The position numbers and the translations under genes were made by a program. DNA of 64,000 bases. It comes from Thamnaconus septentrionalis. Lineage: Eukaryota; Chordata; Actinopteri; Tetraodontiformes; Monacanthidae. Location of the stretch: contig CM020518.1 of the NCBI GenBank assembly GCA_009823395.1, positions 14,638,501 through 14,702,500 on the forward strand, given 5' to 3'. A model generated the notes under the pieces. That model was not told the origin of the DNA. It saw nothing but the letters and a program-made list of their open reading frames with translations, and ran no database searches. Positions 35,920 through 48,898 of the stretch are shown piece by piece (the first letter of the stretch is position 1; every line of letters starts with the position of its first letter).

Positions 35920-36280
35920 CAGTATATGTATACATATATATATATATATTTTTATTTTTTTTATTTTGGCAATTTAACATAAAAGATGAAACCAACAAAT
36001 TTTATTGAGCCACTACACGCAAATTGACACATCTCCAGCAGTTCCTTGTTGTAACTTTGCTGATTAAGATTTTCAGCTTATCAAAATGACAAATCCACAA
36101 ACTCAGAAAATTATTATAAAATTTAAGGGTTTTTTTAAGCTGCAAGACCTGATCAGCAAAATCCAAAGAAATAAAAACTTGAAATATATTGATTTGCATA
36201 TTATTTGTTTATATAATATGTCAAATACACCTTTTAAGTTGAATTGCATGCAGGATATTCTAATTTTCTGGGTAGTACTG
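35920..36280. mobile_element. Tc1/mariner-type non-autonomous insertion nested in MITE copy C
   Basis: The segment runs from CAGTA to TACTG and is flanked on both sides by TA, the Tc1/mariner target duplication. The right end, read inward as CAGTACTACCCAGAAAATTA followed by G-A-A-T-A-T-C, resembles a common fish element. The left end is AT-rich and matches over only about five bases. No transposase frame is present. Confidence 0.55.
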
Positions 36281-36283
36281 TAT

Positions 36284-36288
<5 letters not shown>

Positions 36289-36369
<81 letters not shown>
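36289..36369. repeat. (TA)n microsatellite
   Basis: About 40 TA units with one interruption, at the right edge of the nested insertion. Confidence 0.95.
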
Positions 36370-36374
<5 letters not shown>

Positions 36375-37099
36375 ATACACATACACATATACAATTTAGC
36401 CCGCCTGACAGTGTGTCATGTGATTGTGAATGTGACTGCTTGCGTAAGAAATAAATAAAAAATGAAGAAGAACGTGGACAAGGTATTCAGGTTTGGGTGC
36501 GCAGGCCACTGAAGCTCACTGGCAAGCTCAGGAGGGTGAAGGATGCTGCAATCTAAAATCTAACCACTTGATGTTGCTGTTTCTTCTTCAAAATCTCTTA
36601 ATATTACATTCTAGTTGAGGATATCTTTACAATCACCAAAACACATTTTTTCAAACAGCAGATTAGCAGAAAATAGAATTTCCCTAACAACAACAACAAC
36701 AACAAAAAACAGCCAATTCCAAGCAACCTTTTGAACATTTGCTTCAAAGAATAAAACGGGATGCGTTGCATTGTCCCTTAATGGGCTGCGATGCAAATTA
36801 ACGAGGCTACACAAGGCTGCAGTTTGGCCACAGGACCGGCGCTCCTCATCCACTGGAAGAAGCAGGGGTAAACAAAACCGACAGAACAATAGAGAGAGGA
36901 CTCGAGGAAATATTGCGAGTCGTGATTGTAATGTATTGCTGCAGGTCGGTCAGCATCGGCCAGGAGGGACGTTGCTCTCCGACCGAGACGGAGTAATAGA
37001 AATCATTTGTGTGCAGATGCGGTATTACCAATGCGACCGTGCACGTGGGAGAGACGGCACAAGGCGTAACATAAAACATTCTGTTCATTATTTCTGATA

Positions 37100-39560
37100 A
37101 AAAAAACAACAACAAAAAAACACTATGAACCACCTCAAGCGTGAAAAAAATGCGTAGCTTCTTCAGGTCCTCGGCAGTGTCAGCATATTAATGTAGGCTC
37201 CAGGTAACGCCGTCGGTTACCTGAAGTCTCGCTCATCTGTATGGGCCGTTTATGGGCCGGTGCGCTAACTCCGCGACAAGCGAGGGCGTTCCCATCTGCG
37301 CCGACAGATGGCCGCACTCTCCGCGATAACCACCAGCACACGGGCGGACGCGCAGATGCTCTCAAAAGTCGGTCCCTCGAGACTGCGAGAAATCAACGTT
37401 ACGACAGGAAGCAAACTCAGTTTAAAATAAGTCAAGTCGATGTATTTTGTGCGCATTTTAGTGGCATTTACCGGTTTCACGGCCTCGCCGCCGTCTGTAC
37501 AGGGGAGTCGGAGCAACAGGAGGGAGCATATGCAGGGGGGAGGGGCGGCCGTCGCGTTCAGAGTTAACACGTGTCTGACAAAGGGGGTGGGTGGGGGCGA
37601 GGAAGTTGGGAAGGTGTGAAACACGCTGCGGGGCCTCGGAGGAGGGTGAGAGATGGCAGCTCTGATTTGTTCCATCGCCGCCTCCGTTCGTTTCTTAGCG
37701 ACAGCCGTTTGGATACGAGGTGCAAACGCTTTCAACGCCGCCGCCGCTTTTCCTCATCTTTCCGCCGAGTGCCACACCTCAAATGCAAATGAGCTCGTCC
37801 TCGCGGATGATTTTGGAAAGACGCACCGTCGCCTCAGTATCAACAGTTGAAACGCAAGTCTGTATTTGTTAATGTTTTGCTTTTTGTTTTTTTGCATTTT
37901 ACTACCGCCTAGTCGATATACTGGAACCTTTGACCTTGCTCACGACATCTATTTCAGGCTAAGACTCCCTATAGGGAAAAATAATGTGACAATCAATCCA
38001 TCAAGATCACACAGGATCTGAACTGCTCAAAAGCTTCAGTCGACTATATATTGATGTGTCGAATTATCTGTTTTCAATGCAAATTAATCAAGATAAATAA
38101 AGGTGGAATGGTAACTTCCTACCCCAGACATGGACTCACGTCACATAACTGAAGGGTTATAACTCAACCAAAATTCAGCCCATGCGCCGCATTCTCAGAC
38201 AAACTCACACCAATTAGGCTCCCGGTTGGGAGGCTGTGGCATTTTGGCTAACGAGGTTGCGCTAACCTAGTCAAAAATGGACCTGGAGACGATGATGATG
38301 ATGATGAACAAGACTCTCGCACAAGCGTTCCGCCCCTGCAGGACACCCCCAGGATACCCCAGTTGCGACGCAATCTCGAAAAATGCTGAAAGCAATGAAA
38401 GCATTCACTTGATTAAGATCCATTGCCTGCTTTGTTTATTGACTCCGTTAACACGGGGTCTTCGTTTGGTCCCCGACCGTTCCGCTGACGCCGATTCAAC
38501 GCGGCGCTGAGCGGTTCAAAGTAAAAAGAGGGAGGAGGGGTGGGGTTGGGGGTTGGGGTGGGTAGGTGGAAGGAAAAGCGCGGCCGCCTCGTGTTTTCTC
38601 TGCGAGCGGCGGCGGCGGCGAAAACACAAACTACAAAGGAGCGAGGGACTGTTTACAGCAGCGGCCCACCCGTGCACACGCCGCAGTGGGGGAAGCTGGG
38701 AGGCGTGGGTGGGCGTGCACGTTAAAAGGTGTGGGGAAGGCGGGGGGCGGCGGGGGGCGGGCGGGTGTTATTCTTGCGGATGGCTGTGTCAGTTCGGATC
38801 TTCGCAAGGACTCCTCCTTGTTAACGTCTAGGGGAGCGGTGGGGGCACCGGTGCACGGTTTGGGTCGGCAAAAGAGCGAAAAAAAAAAAAAAAAGCGAGT
38901 AAAAAAATTGAGGTGGGAGAAGCAGCCACCAGCAGCAGGCGCCGTCAGCGACGCCACTGCGAGTGAGACATCAAGCCAGACCCCGAAGCCGGCCGACAAA
39001 GGATGGAGAAAGTGTTGTGTTAAGCTTTGAAGGCACCCCGCCACGCCTCGCCTCGCCCCGCCCATCAGCGAACGCCGCTGTCACAGTTCCACGTCGTGCC
39101 CCTCCCCCTCCCCCACAGCCCTCTTCTTTTTCTCTAACCTCCGTGTAACCCCTCCTCCCCCGCCGCACATTTTCCACGTCCCGCAACTCTGAGAGCGCCG
39201 CTAACAGCGACACGCGCGGCGCCGTCAAAGTGTGTGCGTGTGGCGGGGAGCGGGGGAGGGGCGCCGCGCGCACGTGTGATGTGGGTTTGGTGCTGTGGGC
39301 GACACCGAGCACACTCCCGATGACGCGAAGAGACGACAAAAAAGGAATAATGCATGCCAAATGGTGGTGAGGGTGGGGGGAGGGGCTTGGAAGTTGGGTG
39401 GCCGCCGCTGGATGGCTCCGCGGCGGTAAATAATTCCCTCTCATGAGGAGCGAGCCGCCAAAGCACTTTTTATTTATTTATTTTTTTTTTATTTTATGCC
39501 ATCGCTCAGTTTACGCCGTCGTCGCCGCGCCTTTGTTTTCATTCCTCGCTTCGCGGAAAC
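37100..39560. promoter_or_regulatory. CpG-rich, G-tract-rich block; candidate internal promoter
   Basis: The densest CpG region of the window, in two parts (about 37180-37800 and 38440-39560). It has GC-box-like GGGCGGG motifs (around 38740-38762), repeated GGGG tracts (37575-37620, 38533-38565) and GGCGGCGGCGGCG at 38609-38621. The frames over it, up to 157 residues, are low-complexity and show no domain. I looked here for the first vav2 exon on the minus strand and did not find it. A promoter for an alternative transcript or an upstream non-coding exon is possible but not shown. Confidence 0.35.
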
Positions 39561-40385
39561 GAAACACAGACTTTTTATTCCGGGTCCAGGTTAAATTTTG
39601 ACATGGGGAGAGTTGGGCAAACAGGTGAGCAGGTGAAAGGTGACGAATCGCTCCCATTTACTGGCTGCAGGACACGGCCGCCTTTCTTTCATCGCTCTGT
39701 CACATTTCTCACTGTTAAAGACTCTTGATCTTGCAAATCAAAAGGAATATATGTGAATGGAAGACTAATGTCATGCAGCTGCAAGGAGAGACAGGCTGGT
39801 TTAACGTGAGCCAATTAGACTCATTGGTGATGTGATAGAGGAAATGATGACATTCAGTTCAGTTGTACACACAAATAAGATCGTATGATGAAAATCTGTT
39901 ATTTTTTGCCTGTGTTGCCTCAATCACATTCACAGTGAACACTGTGCAATTATAATAACTAACGGTATAGTAACTGTACAATAAAAATAAGTCATCCGAG
40001 TATTTTTTTTCTTCCATTTTTTGTGACCAGTTATCAGAGTAATAGGAACCAAAACAAAGCTGGAAAGCACCTGCACAGCAGCCCGTCCATCAAAATCCAC
40101 TGTGGAAGGAGGGGAAAGTGGCTGGTTAAGAATCTACCTGCCACTCTGATCCCTACAGCAGGGCACCGCTGAGCGATGCTGTCGCATCAAGGGAGTGTTT
40201 CTCGGATGCAGACGGGGAAGTTGAGCGGCGCGGTGAGTGGATCTCACTTTTTTAGAATTATTTTATTTTTTTTAATTTTTTTTTTTTTTTTGCGGTGGCA
40301 ATGCAAACACATACTATGGTTTGAAGAGCGCAAGCTAAACAGGATGTGGGCTTCTGCTTTTTGATGCATTCCCCTTTGTGCGTTT

Positions 40386-40499
40386 GTGTGTGTGTGTGTG
40401 TGTGTGTTTTTGAATGTGTGTGTGTGTGTGTGTGTGAGAGAGAGCAAGAGGAGAGAGAGAGAGAGAGTGCTCAAGCTTGTGTTAAAGTCTGCCTGTCTA

Positions 40500-40574
<75 letters not shown>
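40386..40574. repeat. Compound microsatellite: (GT)n-(GT)n-(GA)n-...-(GT)35
   Basis: GT runs at about 40386-40407 and 40416-40435, GA-rich at 40435-40467, then an uninterrupted GT run at 40505-40574. It creates two spurious plus-strand frames of C-V repeats. Confidence 0.95.
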
Positions 40575-40575
<1 letters not shown>

Positions 40576-41548
40576 CACAAAAGCCTAACAGTCAATCTGA
40601 AATGGGTGGGGCATACAAATACAATATCGGCTGCCTAACAGAAACGCATGTTAAGTTCGACAACGCTTGAAACAAAATTACGGAAAAATGCTGCAATATC
40701 AACAATAGCTAGAAAAACCCTAAACAAAGATTACAGAACATTCCGATATCAAACAAATATTTGCTTTCATTTTGGAATCCATTCAAATTGCTGTAACTTA
40801 ACAAGAATCCCAGTAGCTGTAAAAGCGATGCTGTCCTAGAATACAATGGGGGGCAGTGGATCAACGTCCAAGCAGGTGCAAAGCTACTCAGACGTCCTCC
40901 ATCCAGGCCCTTTTGATCCACAATCATTGCGGTCAATACGTATTCGACACGTCATCCAGGAAACTCAACGAGCCCCAGCGCTCAAAAACCACAAGGCTGA
41001 TGGGCGGTCGTGAAAACTAATCATCACTGTTTGCTCAGTGACAAGCGTGCAAGTACAAGTCTGCACATTCAACAACCTCAAGTGCTCAAGCTGACCAACC
41101 TTCCTGTTCAACCAACAGCACACAGACTTTGGCCATGGTGGCTTTGGTGAATCTAGGTTTCTGGGACGGGAGCACAAACAGTATTCACATTTCTCACCTC
41201 AACCACAACATTTTTTTCTCTCTGTTGAGAAATGACTGGAGTAACTCTTTCTCACTCAAACTTGCAGAGACAGGAGACATGGCCACATAGTAACTATGAC
41301 AATAAATCCAACTTCTGACTGGCGGTGACTATTATCACGCTAGTAATGGCCGCCTTAACTGAGGCCAAGACCAAGACTCCAAGGAACACTACCACTTGCA
41401 TGAATTGTAGAAAGAAAAAAAGGAGAAAATATACATTGTAACATGTTGTTTTGATTAGATGGATTTTATTGGTTGCATTCAAAATGGACGTGTAATAATA
41501 ATGACACTGCAACAGGATTAGCTAGCCTTGTTTTTGAAATCCCCTATG

Positions 41549-41636
41549 AGACCACAATGTCCAAGACCAAAGACAGACAGAGACCACATGACAGTGGTCT
41601 CAAGACCAGTCTCAAGCACTACAACACTATATCACA
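41549..41636 (+). repeat. Interspersed repeat of the AAGACCAAAGAC...GGTCTCAAGACC type
   Basis: AAGACCAAAGACAGACAGAG, then GACAGTGGTCTCAAGACCAG and CACTACAACACT, match a fish repeat I recognise from memory. Ends and class are uncertain. Confidence 0.4.
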
Positions 41637-42699
41637 CTGAAAAAAAAGCAAAACAATCTATCCAAGTCTTTTTCTTTACTTTGAACTTTTGTGTCACAGA
41701 CACATTTATCAACCAATCAAGACAGTTGCTGGGTCCACGAGTGTGGCTGACCAGCTCATTATCTGTCTGATTCTCAGATGAAGAGCTTGTATCTTGAAAA
41801 GAACCCGCCAGGTTAATCGGACTTTATACTGCTGCCAGATTTGTTTGCTCTCACCAAAATCCTCATTTCCCCCGAGTGAGCCCTCACTCTGAAGAGACCA
41901 TTACCCTGAGTGGTCCGAATGAAGCAATTGCCAGCGGTTAAGCGTCGGGCAAAGCTGAAAAAAAGACGCAACAGACAAAATGAGCCGTCAGAACCGGGCG
42001 AGGACCAAAACGGCCAAGGGAGTGGCGCTGACGTCTTGGCTCCTCAAACAAAAGAGAGAAGAAGCCAGGCCGAACCCAGCGGGGGGCGGGGGGGGGGGTA
42101 GGGGTTGAAAAAGAGAAAGAACAGAAAGACACCGCTGTGTGGATGTGTGATGAAGTGTGCCAGACAAGTCAAGGTCGCAGGACCTCGGCGAAGGAAGTCT
42201 GAATCACCTTCCAGAACCCCGAGGAGGAGACAGAGTCGGGGAGGAAGGGGCAGCGGAAGGAATTTGGAAGAATTGCCTTTTTTTTTTTTTCTACCCGCAG
42301 ACATCTGGGTGAAGGGGAGCACAGAGAGGAAAAACCCAAGTGACACATCGCAGCTCCTGACAGCTCGGCTGCAGCAGACAGCGGCTCATTATGGCTCTGA
42401 GCCGGGCGCGTCTCTCAACAGAGGCGGCGTGTGGGTGAGCGGCGGGGAGGGGGGAGGAAAGGGAGGCGGAACACAAAAAGGGGATCCACAATAAAGATGG
42501 CTGTGACTTCCCAGTTTGGATTGGTGTGGGGGGGGGGAAAGCCTTGTTAGAGGCATTTCATCAGTCCTGGAATCGTTAGTGTTGAGCAGAAAATAAATAT
42601 TTTCGTCTGGTCGGTTCTTAACCTGACCAGGCCAGGTAGATTTCATTTCTCCGTGTTCGTCTTGGGGGCGGCCCAAAGGCAGCATTTTCCAGCGGACGG

Positions 42700-42724
42700 G
42701 GTATGAATGTAAAACATTCATACC
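42700..42724. repeat. Perfect inverted repeat (11-bp arms, 3-nt loop)
   Basis: GGTATGAATGT and ACATTCATACC flank AAA. Confidence 0.8.
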
Positions 42725-43500
42725 AGCCGAGAGGTGTAAATTTGACAGCTGCGGCCATTATAACCTTTTTTTGTTTTTTTGTTTTTTTTACCTCGCGTGA
42801 GAACTTTCATTGGAAGAAAGGACGGGCAGTTTCGCCGTCCAATTCAGGAGCTGGAACTAGCACGGCCGGTTCCGCGGGACATTTTGTGCCGCCCACTGGC
42901 TTGTTTACGCCCCCGATAGCCGACTTGTTCCTTTGTTGTGTTGTCGTCTCCATCGTCAAAGGAGATGCTGTGTTGCCATCGGTGTGATAGCAGTGTGTAA
43001 GATTATGACCCCTCTTTTTCATGGGATATGATTGGTGGATGCGTTTAGTCGCTGAGCGAAAGCTCACAAAAATGCAAAAAAAAAAAAGAAAAAAGAAAAA
43101 AAATCACATCACTGTGTCGCTGTGTTAAATTTGTGTTCTGCATGAAAGGACCTGCGATGAGAAGCAGACTTTCAGCCTGTCTCTTTGCGAAAGTGTCTCT
43201 CAGCGGCACTAAATCATTATCTCCCCCCCTCCTGTCCTTTAAGGCAGGAGAAATAGCACTTTTTCTCTCGCCAACAGTCTCCGGGCCTTTTTTGACAGGA
43301 GCGTGAAGGGAAAAGCAGGTTCACAGCCCTGCCGTCGGCTCGCTCGTTCCCAACACTACTACGCTGGAGGGATTATAAACAGGAATTTCAAACCAGGGAA
43401 ATCCATTAAGTTGTCAGTTGTTGCAAGGAAATAAATAGAAAAGTGGAAGGCAGCACGCATGTATCACCCGACTCATTTTATTCCTGAACCGTCCTCGGCG

Positions 43501-46500
43501 TAAAGCCGACGCCGCTGCAGCGAATGAGAATTGTGGCTGTGTGTGATTCCGACAATTTTCAGAGCCGTCGTCCTTCTACTGCCTCGTACCGTCTGCAGGT
43601 ACGAAGAACCTGTCGTCCTTCATCACGGCAGGCAGCCGAATCAGAGCTTCAGCCGTTGGCTGGATCGCCACCAAATCAAACACGTACAGATTCGCGTGGG
43701 TCAAAACAGGCCCGACTCTGGAAGGCACGTGCGCGCTCTCAAAGTCACCTGCTGTCAGCGCTCGTCACGCGGCAGGCACTCTGGCCATTTGCAACAATGG
43801 CCACAGCTCGGCTTAACCCAAGCCCGCTCAAGAGGGTCGAGTCTTGTTTTGTTTTTTCACTTTAATGGTGTTGCCGGTGTCAAGAGCACCATCAAGCTGC
43901 TTCGCTCTCCCGCGGCAGCCAATTTTGTTTGGCAGCTGCTTTTATAATTGACGGGTCGGCCTATCCCTTCTGGAGGACGACCCCGCCTGCGGCCTCCCTG
44001 TCACTGAAAAACACGCCACCCCCTGCCCGCCAGGTAGAGATGAGCCAGAGTGGACGGGACAGGCGACAAAACACGACAAAAAAAAAAAAAAAAAAGTTGT
44101 CAACAAAATAAAGTGCATGGAATCACAAAGAAAGGAACGGGCTCAAAGAGGAGGTGCTGGTGGTGGTGGTGGGGAGGGAGGGACGGTGGGTACGTGTTGA
44201 CGTGCTGCCGGGGTACAAATGGAAAGAGACAGTGACACTCTCAACAGCACTGGATTTTTGGAGCTTAGGAGGATCTGACGTGCAATGCTGTCATCTTTGG
44301 GGAGAGCTGAGGGGGAGGAGAAGGAGGAGGAGGAGGAGGAGGAGGAGGGATTGCGGCGCAGACCCAGAGCCACCAGCCACGGTAGTTAATCTCCAGGAGA
44401 AGCCCGGGCATCACAGCAAATGCAAGTCAACATTCAATCCCTCCATCCTCGAGCTCCAGCGGCTCCTCCCCGATGGGTTTCCTCACGCCGCCAGCTTACG
44501 CACATGAATAAATGCGCCGACGCGATACTTATGCGAGTGCACGCGCATTACATGTCATCTCCATATGTTTCCTCGATCCAATTTGCGACGCCTCGCCCCC
44601 CATTCAACCCTGTCCCCGATGTACTCAAAGTGATGTAATGCGGCCGCAAGGTGGCTGACATGACACCGGCGAACAAATCTGGCGACCGCAAGACGCCGCT
44701 AGGCGAGGACAAAGTGGCCTGACGTCCCGCCGGCCCAAAAACCGCAGCTAAAAGGAGAGCGGAACGCTGGCGGAGGAGGGAATCAGCAGACGGTCGCGGG
44801 AAGGTCAGAGATGCACTGTAGCCTGGGATTGATCCACATTGACAATTTAGAACTCATTTTTTTTAATAATCCCACAAAATCGTCCATTTATTCGGCCTGT
44901 GTGTAAAAATAGGTTTGTTGGGAATTCACCGTTATGTTTTTTTTATTAAAAATGGTGCAATTTATTCGACAACCTGTGAAATTCCTGTATCTCAGCTTTG
45001 TCTGCTCTGGAAATGAATCGCTGTAAAATCGAACAGCATCTTTACCCGTGACAGCGGCGGCGCTGTTTGCTCCGATCTGACAACCTCAATCCCAACATCT
45101 GAGACGAGCAACTGTTTGTGACCCTGAACCATCAACGCGATCAACATCCGTTCCCATGAGCCCTCGGCCCGTACACGGAGCGGGATGAAGGTCGCGGCAG
45201 AATGAATAATGCATGACGCGTTAAAGAAAGGGGGAACGTCGCCTGGCGGCAAATAATGACGGCCGACAAAACCGGCTTTTAGCGTTTTTGCTGCTCTCTT
45301 CAGCCAGCCGGGCCTCTGGGAGGTAATTGCAAGCTCGGACATGAGTCAGCCATTCCCTCTAATGTGTCGCTCTGAGTGGGAGAGCTCGTTGGGCTTAATG
45401 GGATGGACCTTGGATGCTTATCAGAAAACATTAGGACGTCGATCAGAAGCTGTTTGTCAGAATCAGAATCAGGATCGACTGAAGTTTGCAGACACAAACA
45501 AGGGATTTGACGCAGTTTGAGGAGACAAAGCGTCAAAATAATAGAAAACAACGAAGAAGTGAATGACTTTTCCTCAGCCACATGGAAAAAATTGCAGAGT
45601 TAAGCATGTTAGTTCATTTTTCTTAAAAGGGGGCAAAGTTCAAGAGCAGCTGTGATGGGCTGAATAACTCATGTGACTTACAGGTGGAGCTATGAGCGCC
45701 ACTTCCCTGTGGTTTTGGACCTGCATCGAATCCAATCTTATAACGCATGCCGCAGGTGCCTTCATCTACTTAATGACTGAACGCACTCCTCCCTCTCACT
45801 CAGGTCATAAAACGACTCCCACCCCCTCCCATCTTCTGATGCCCCTTTCCAGATGCATTACGTCTCTATGACGGCAGGTCTCATCTCTGGGAAAGCATCT
45901 TCTTCAAGCTGCACCCTACTGAAATACACCTGATTTCTTTAATATCTGACAGGGCAACGGCGAAGGCAAAAGAGCCAATGCAATGATGTGTGTTGATCTG
46001 CTAGTGTCCCCGATTACAATTCAGACTAAAGCTGATACGATTATATCGACTCGTTCAAAGAATTGTTTGATTACAATTTTCCTGAGTTGGAGCTCAGAAA
46101 AAAATTGTGGCTAAACTTTTGATGCTTTGGCGTTATGATGCCATTCATTTTTGCATATCCTTTTACTGTGACTGATTTTTTTTTTTTTTTTTTGTGATTG
46201 TTGCTTCAGCTGGTTTTGGAGGTTGTTGAGGTTGTTTCTCATTCTCAGACACGCCTTTGTCACATATAAACTATTTTTCCCACCTATTGTTTTATCAGTA
46301 CGTTAATCAATTATAAATATATATTTGAAAGCTACAGCAGTCGAACAGGCATTAATGGTGAATGGTGAAGCGCTAAGGTCATGTTGCATGTGAGAAAACA
46401 GGCTTTCCCATATTAAAGCCAAACGACTGTGTCGCCGGGGAGCAGGTTAAAAGCTGGATTTCTGCCTGCGCTCACGCTGAAGCGTTTAAAGGGCTTACAC

Positions 46501-48895
46501 AGCTGGAAGAGTCAAGGACATGATGACAACGCATTACTTTTAAGCTAATCCATTGTTCTACCAAACGATACGCTGTCTTTACAAATCACTGGGCTCATCG
46601 CAGCTTTAACTATTGAATAGTGTTTTTTTTTTTGTTTTTTTTAAATGTCTGTCTGCGCCGCCCCACTCCCTGACCCCCTCACCAGCGATGATTAGATCAG
46701 CATGTAGGTTCTTTTGCTCATGCAATGCATTTTTCTTTAATAATTGAAGACGTTCCGTCCAGACCATGCGGCAGCTCCCCAGTCGAGCAAGTGGCCACGA
46801 GGCAGGACGGACATGCTGGAGGCAGACATGCGGAAGGAGAACCAGCCTGCACATCTGGGCTCTGGGGCTGTGCGTGTAATACTTGCTTCCCCCTGTTGTT
46901 TAATTCATCGCTCCCGGACCACAAAAAGTATTTTTTAAAAAAGGGGGAAGGAGCGCGAGGGCAGGTGAATGGAGTCTCTGGTGCTGCGGGGACACTGTGT
47001 TTCTCGGATGATGGTATAGCTCTGAATTTGGGGGCTTTAATGGGCAGGTGGCGGCGCTTTATCGCAGCGGCGACTCGTAAAGTGGAGGGACGGGAGGTTT
47101 CATTCCAACTCTGCCACATAAAACAGGAAAAAGCAGAAGCTGAGTGTGAACAGACTAATGAGGCTCTAATGGCAGATTTGTGCCACACGTGAAGAGTTGG
47201 CAGTGCAGAGGAAATGCTCCGCCAACAGAAAACATTGTGTTTTGCATGCTGCTTATATCAACTTTCACATTTCCGAAGCACCGCATATCTGCATGCATAT
47301 GCTAAAAATATCAAGCTGCATTTTTGTGTTATTTTTTGCCCGAATTGGCATTTCAGATTTGTGTGTGTGTGTGTGTGTGTGAGCGACGGGTTACGCAACA
47401 AGCTCTGTTTAAAACAAGGTATTGCGCAGCTGTCGAGGGGTGGATAAAGGTAAAGAAAAACATTCTGCTTCCCCGTGTATTCAAACCGATTTGCTTGGCG
47501 CCACGGGCAGATGGCTTGCTCACACCAGCGTTCTCCCTGAAATATTAACAAGGATGAATGTAAAACGACAGATTCAATCCAAAGGGGTTGCACGTCTCAT
47601 ATTTTGGGGGAGCAACGGGTCCTAATTACAGCCACGAAGGTCAAAATGAGATAAATGCTGTTGTGCTGCTGTCGTCCTCCGCCGCAGATGACATTTTCAT
47701 ATATTTTCTGAGCAACAGGAAATCCGACCACAAAATGTACGTATGCTTTTGTAAATGCTGTAGTTGACTATTGGAACTAATCAGAATCTAAAATGTGTGT
47801 GCGCGAGCGTGTGTGTGATTAGCATCCAGGTTGAAAAAAAACAAACAAACAAAAAAAAAAACTTTTGTGTGTGAAACAAACAAACAGCAGCCTGTGCACT
47901 TTTCAAAGAATCTTCCCCTCAATCTTTCTGTTTGCTTTTAGATTTGGTGAAACACCCATATTTTCCCAAAGATCTGCAGTGCATTTTCATTTCATTTTAT
48001 TGTTCTTAAAAACACAGAGTTGGGGCCGACTCTTCAGAGTTTCTCTTAGCTGAACCCCAAGGCGCGCATCTATGACCCGCGAGCAGTTAAACAGCTTACT
48101 ACCAGTTTGGAAGCCAGTGGTGGGAGCCTCATGGGCGAGCCGCGGCAGCCGAGGCGGCAGAGCCTGAAACAGAAAGACTCCCGTTTGTGAATTTGCAGAA
48201 GGCTCGCTGTGGATGCCTGAGGGGTGTAATAACACCGGCGATGCCCTCGAGGAGACTTTGGAAAAGGCTCGGGCCTAATTGGCAGGTTGGAGTGCTCATA
48301 AAGCCGGGGTTCTTCCTGAGGAAAAGACTCATTTCGAGGCATCCAGGCGGGCGGGCGGGCGGGCAGTGTGATCAGGCCTCGCAGTCGGGGAACCCGCCCT
48401 ACGTGCCAAGCTCGCAAGCCCGCGTCTCGCACTGCAAGCTTGGCAAACGCATGACTATTTAACACCCGGGAGGGTTCCCGCTCACTCGCGGTTTCGCATT
48501 GAGTCGAGTGCGTGTCAGCCAGTTGGCTTGAGAGGTGCTTTTCTGCTGTGTACAACACGTCTGTGAAAGGGCGACATCTCCATAGCCACCAAATATTCTG
48601 GCCTTCCTTCCTTGGGGGAGCGGCTGCTGGCAGGGAGGGAGGGGTGGACAGAGGAGCTTTTATATATGCCTGTGTGTGTGTATGTGTGCTTGTGTGTGGC
48701 TGAAGAATTGGCTTCATGTGGGGTCCATGCACTGGGGAGCAGCTGCACCAGTTGCTGTTTTCACGGTGGTGCTGGGTTGAAGAAGGCAGACCTTTGTGCC
48801 AGTGTGTCAGTGTCACAGACATAGGCTTATTAAACAGTGCTAATCAACACAGGAGCTAATTGTTTTGGTTTTGTTTCTTTCAGCGCATTGTTCTG
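43501..48895. other. Non-coding stretch, GC-richer at 43.5-45.3 kb
   Basis: Contains poly(A) at 44078-44095, an (AGG)n run at 44311-44349, a GT run at 47361-47380 and a GCGGGCGGGCGGGCGGGC tandem at about 48347-48365. The longest frame of the whole window (250 residues, minus, 48070-48822) is here; it is low-complexity, includes a T-H-T-H run from a GT tract and has no recognisable domain. I support no gene. Confidence 0.5.
44311..44349. repeat. (AGG)n microsatellite
   Basis: A purine-only AGG run of about 11 units with slight imperfections at its left end. Confidence 0.9.
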
Positions 48896-48898
48896 GGG

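Larger units (their letters stand above)
35783..36612 (+). mobile_element. TTAA-flanked MITE family, copy C, split by a nested insertion
   Basis: The left half begins TTAAAGGTCCACTTTGTAAT and carries CAGCCCATAAATGCATTAAT. The right half (from about 36390) carries CCCGCCTGACAGTGTGTCAT, CGTGGACAAGGTATTCAGG, GCAGGCCACTGAAGCTCACT and CCACTTGATGTTGCTGTTTC. The halves are collinear with the uninterrupted copy at 48899-49360 but are separated by a Tc1-type insertion plus a (TA)n expansion. The far end decays near 36612. Confidence 0.75.
39561..43500. other. Non-coding stretch with compound microsatellite and interspersed repeat
   Basis: No supported exon. It contains a T-rich run at 40265-40291, the compound GT/GA/GT repeat at 40386-40574, a teleost repeat near 41549-41636 and a palindrome at 42700-42724. 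Confidence 0.6.

Noticed and set aside
37140..37190. Exon-like minus-strand segment reading D-T-A-E-D-L-K-K-L-R
   Set aside because: It runs into poly-Phe from a poly(A) tract, has no clear donor, and does not match any Vav exon or a family I can name.
37200..37222. CAGGTAAC...GTTACCTG inverted repeat
   Set aside because: Only 8-bp arms, expected by chance in a 64-kb window.
38566..39030. 154-residue plus-strand frame in the CpG block
   Set aside because: Gly/Arg/Lys-rich low-complexity translation of CpG and poly(A) tracts; overlapping frames of similar length exist on the other strand.
46718..47192. Overlapping frames of about 155 residues on both strands
   Set aside because: Mutually antisense, no family resemblance, and no splice or promoter context.
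48070..48822. Longest open frame of the window (250 residues, minus strand)
   Set aside because: Low-complexity, includes a T-H-T-H run from a GT tract, shows no domain or splice context, and lies in GC-rich DNA where chance frames are long.
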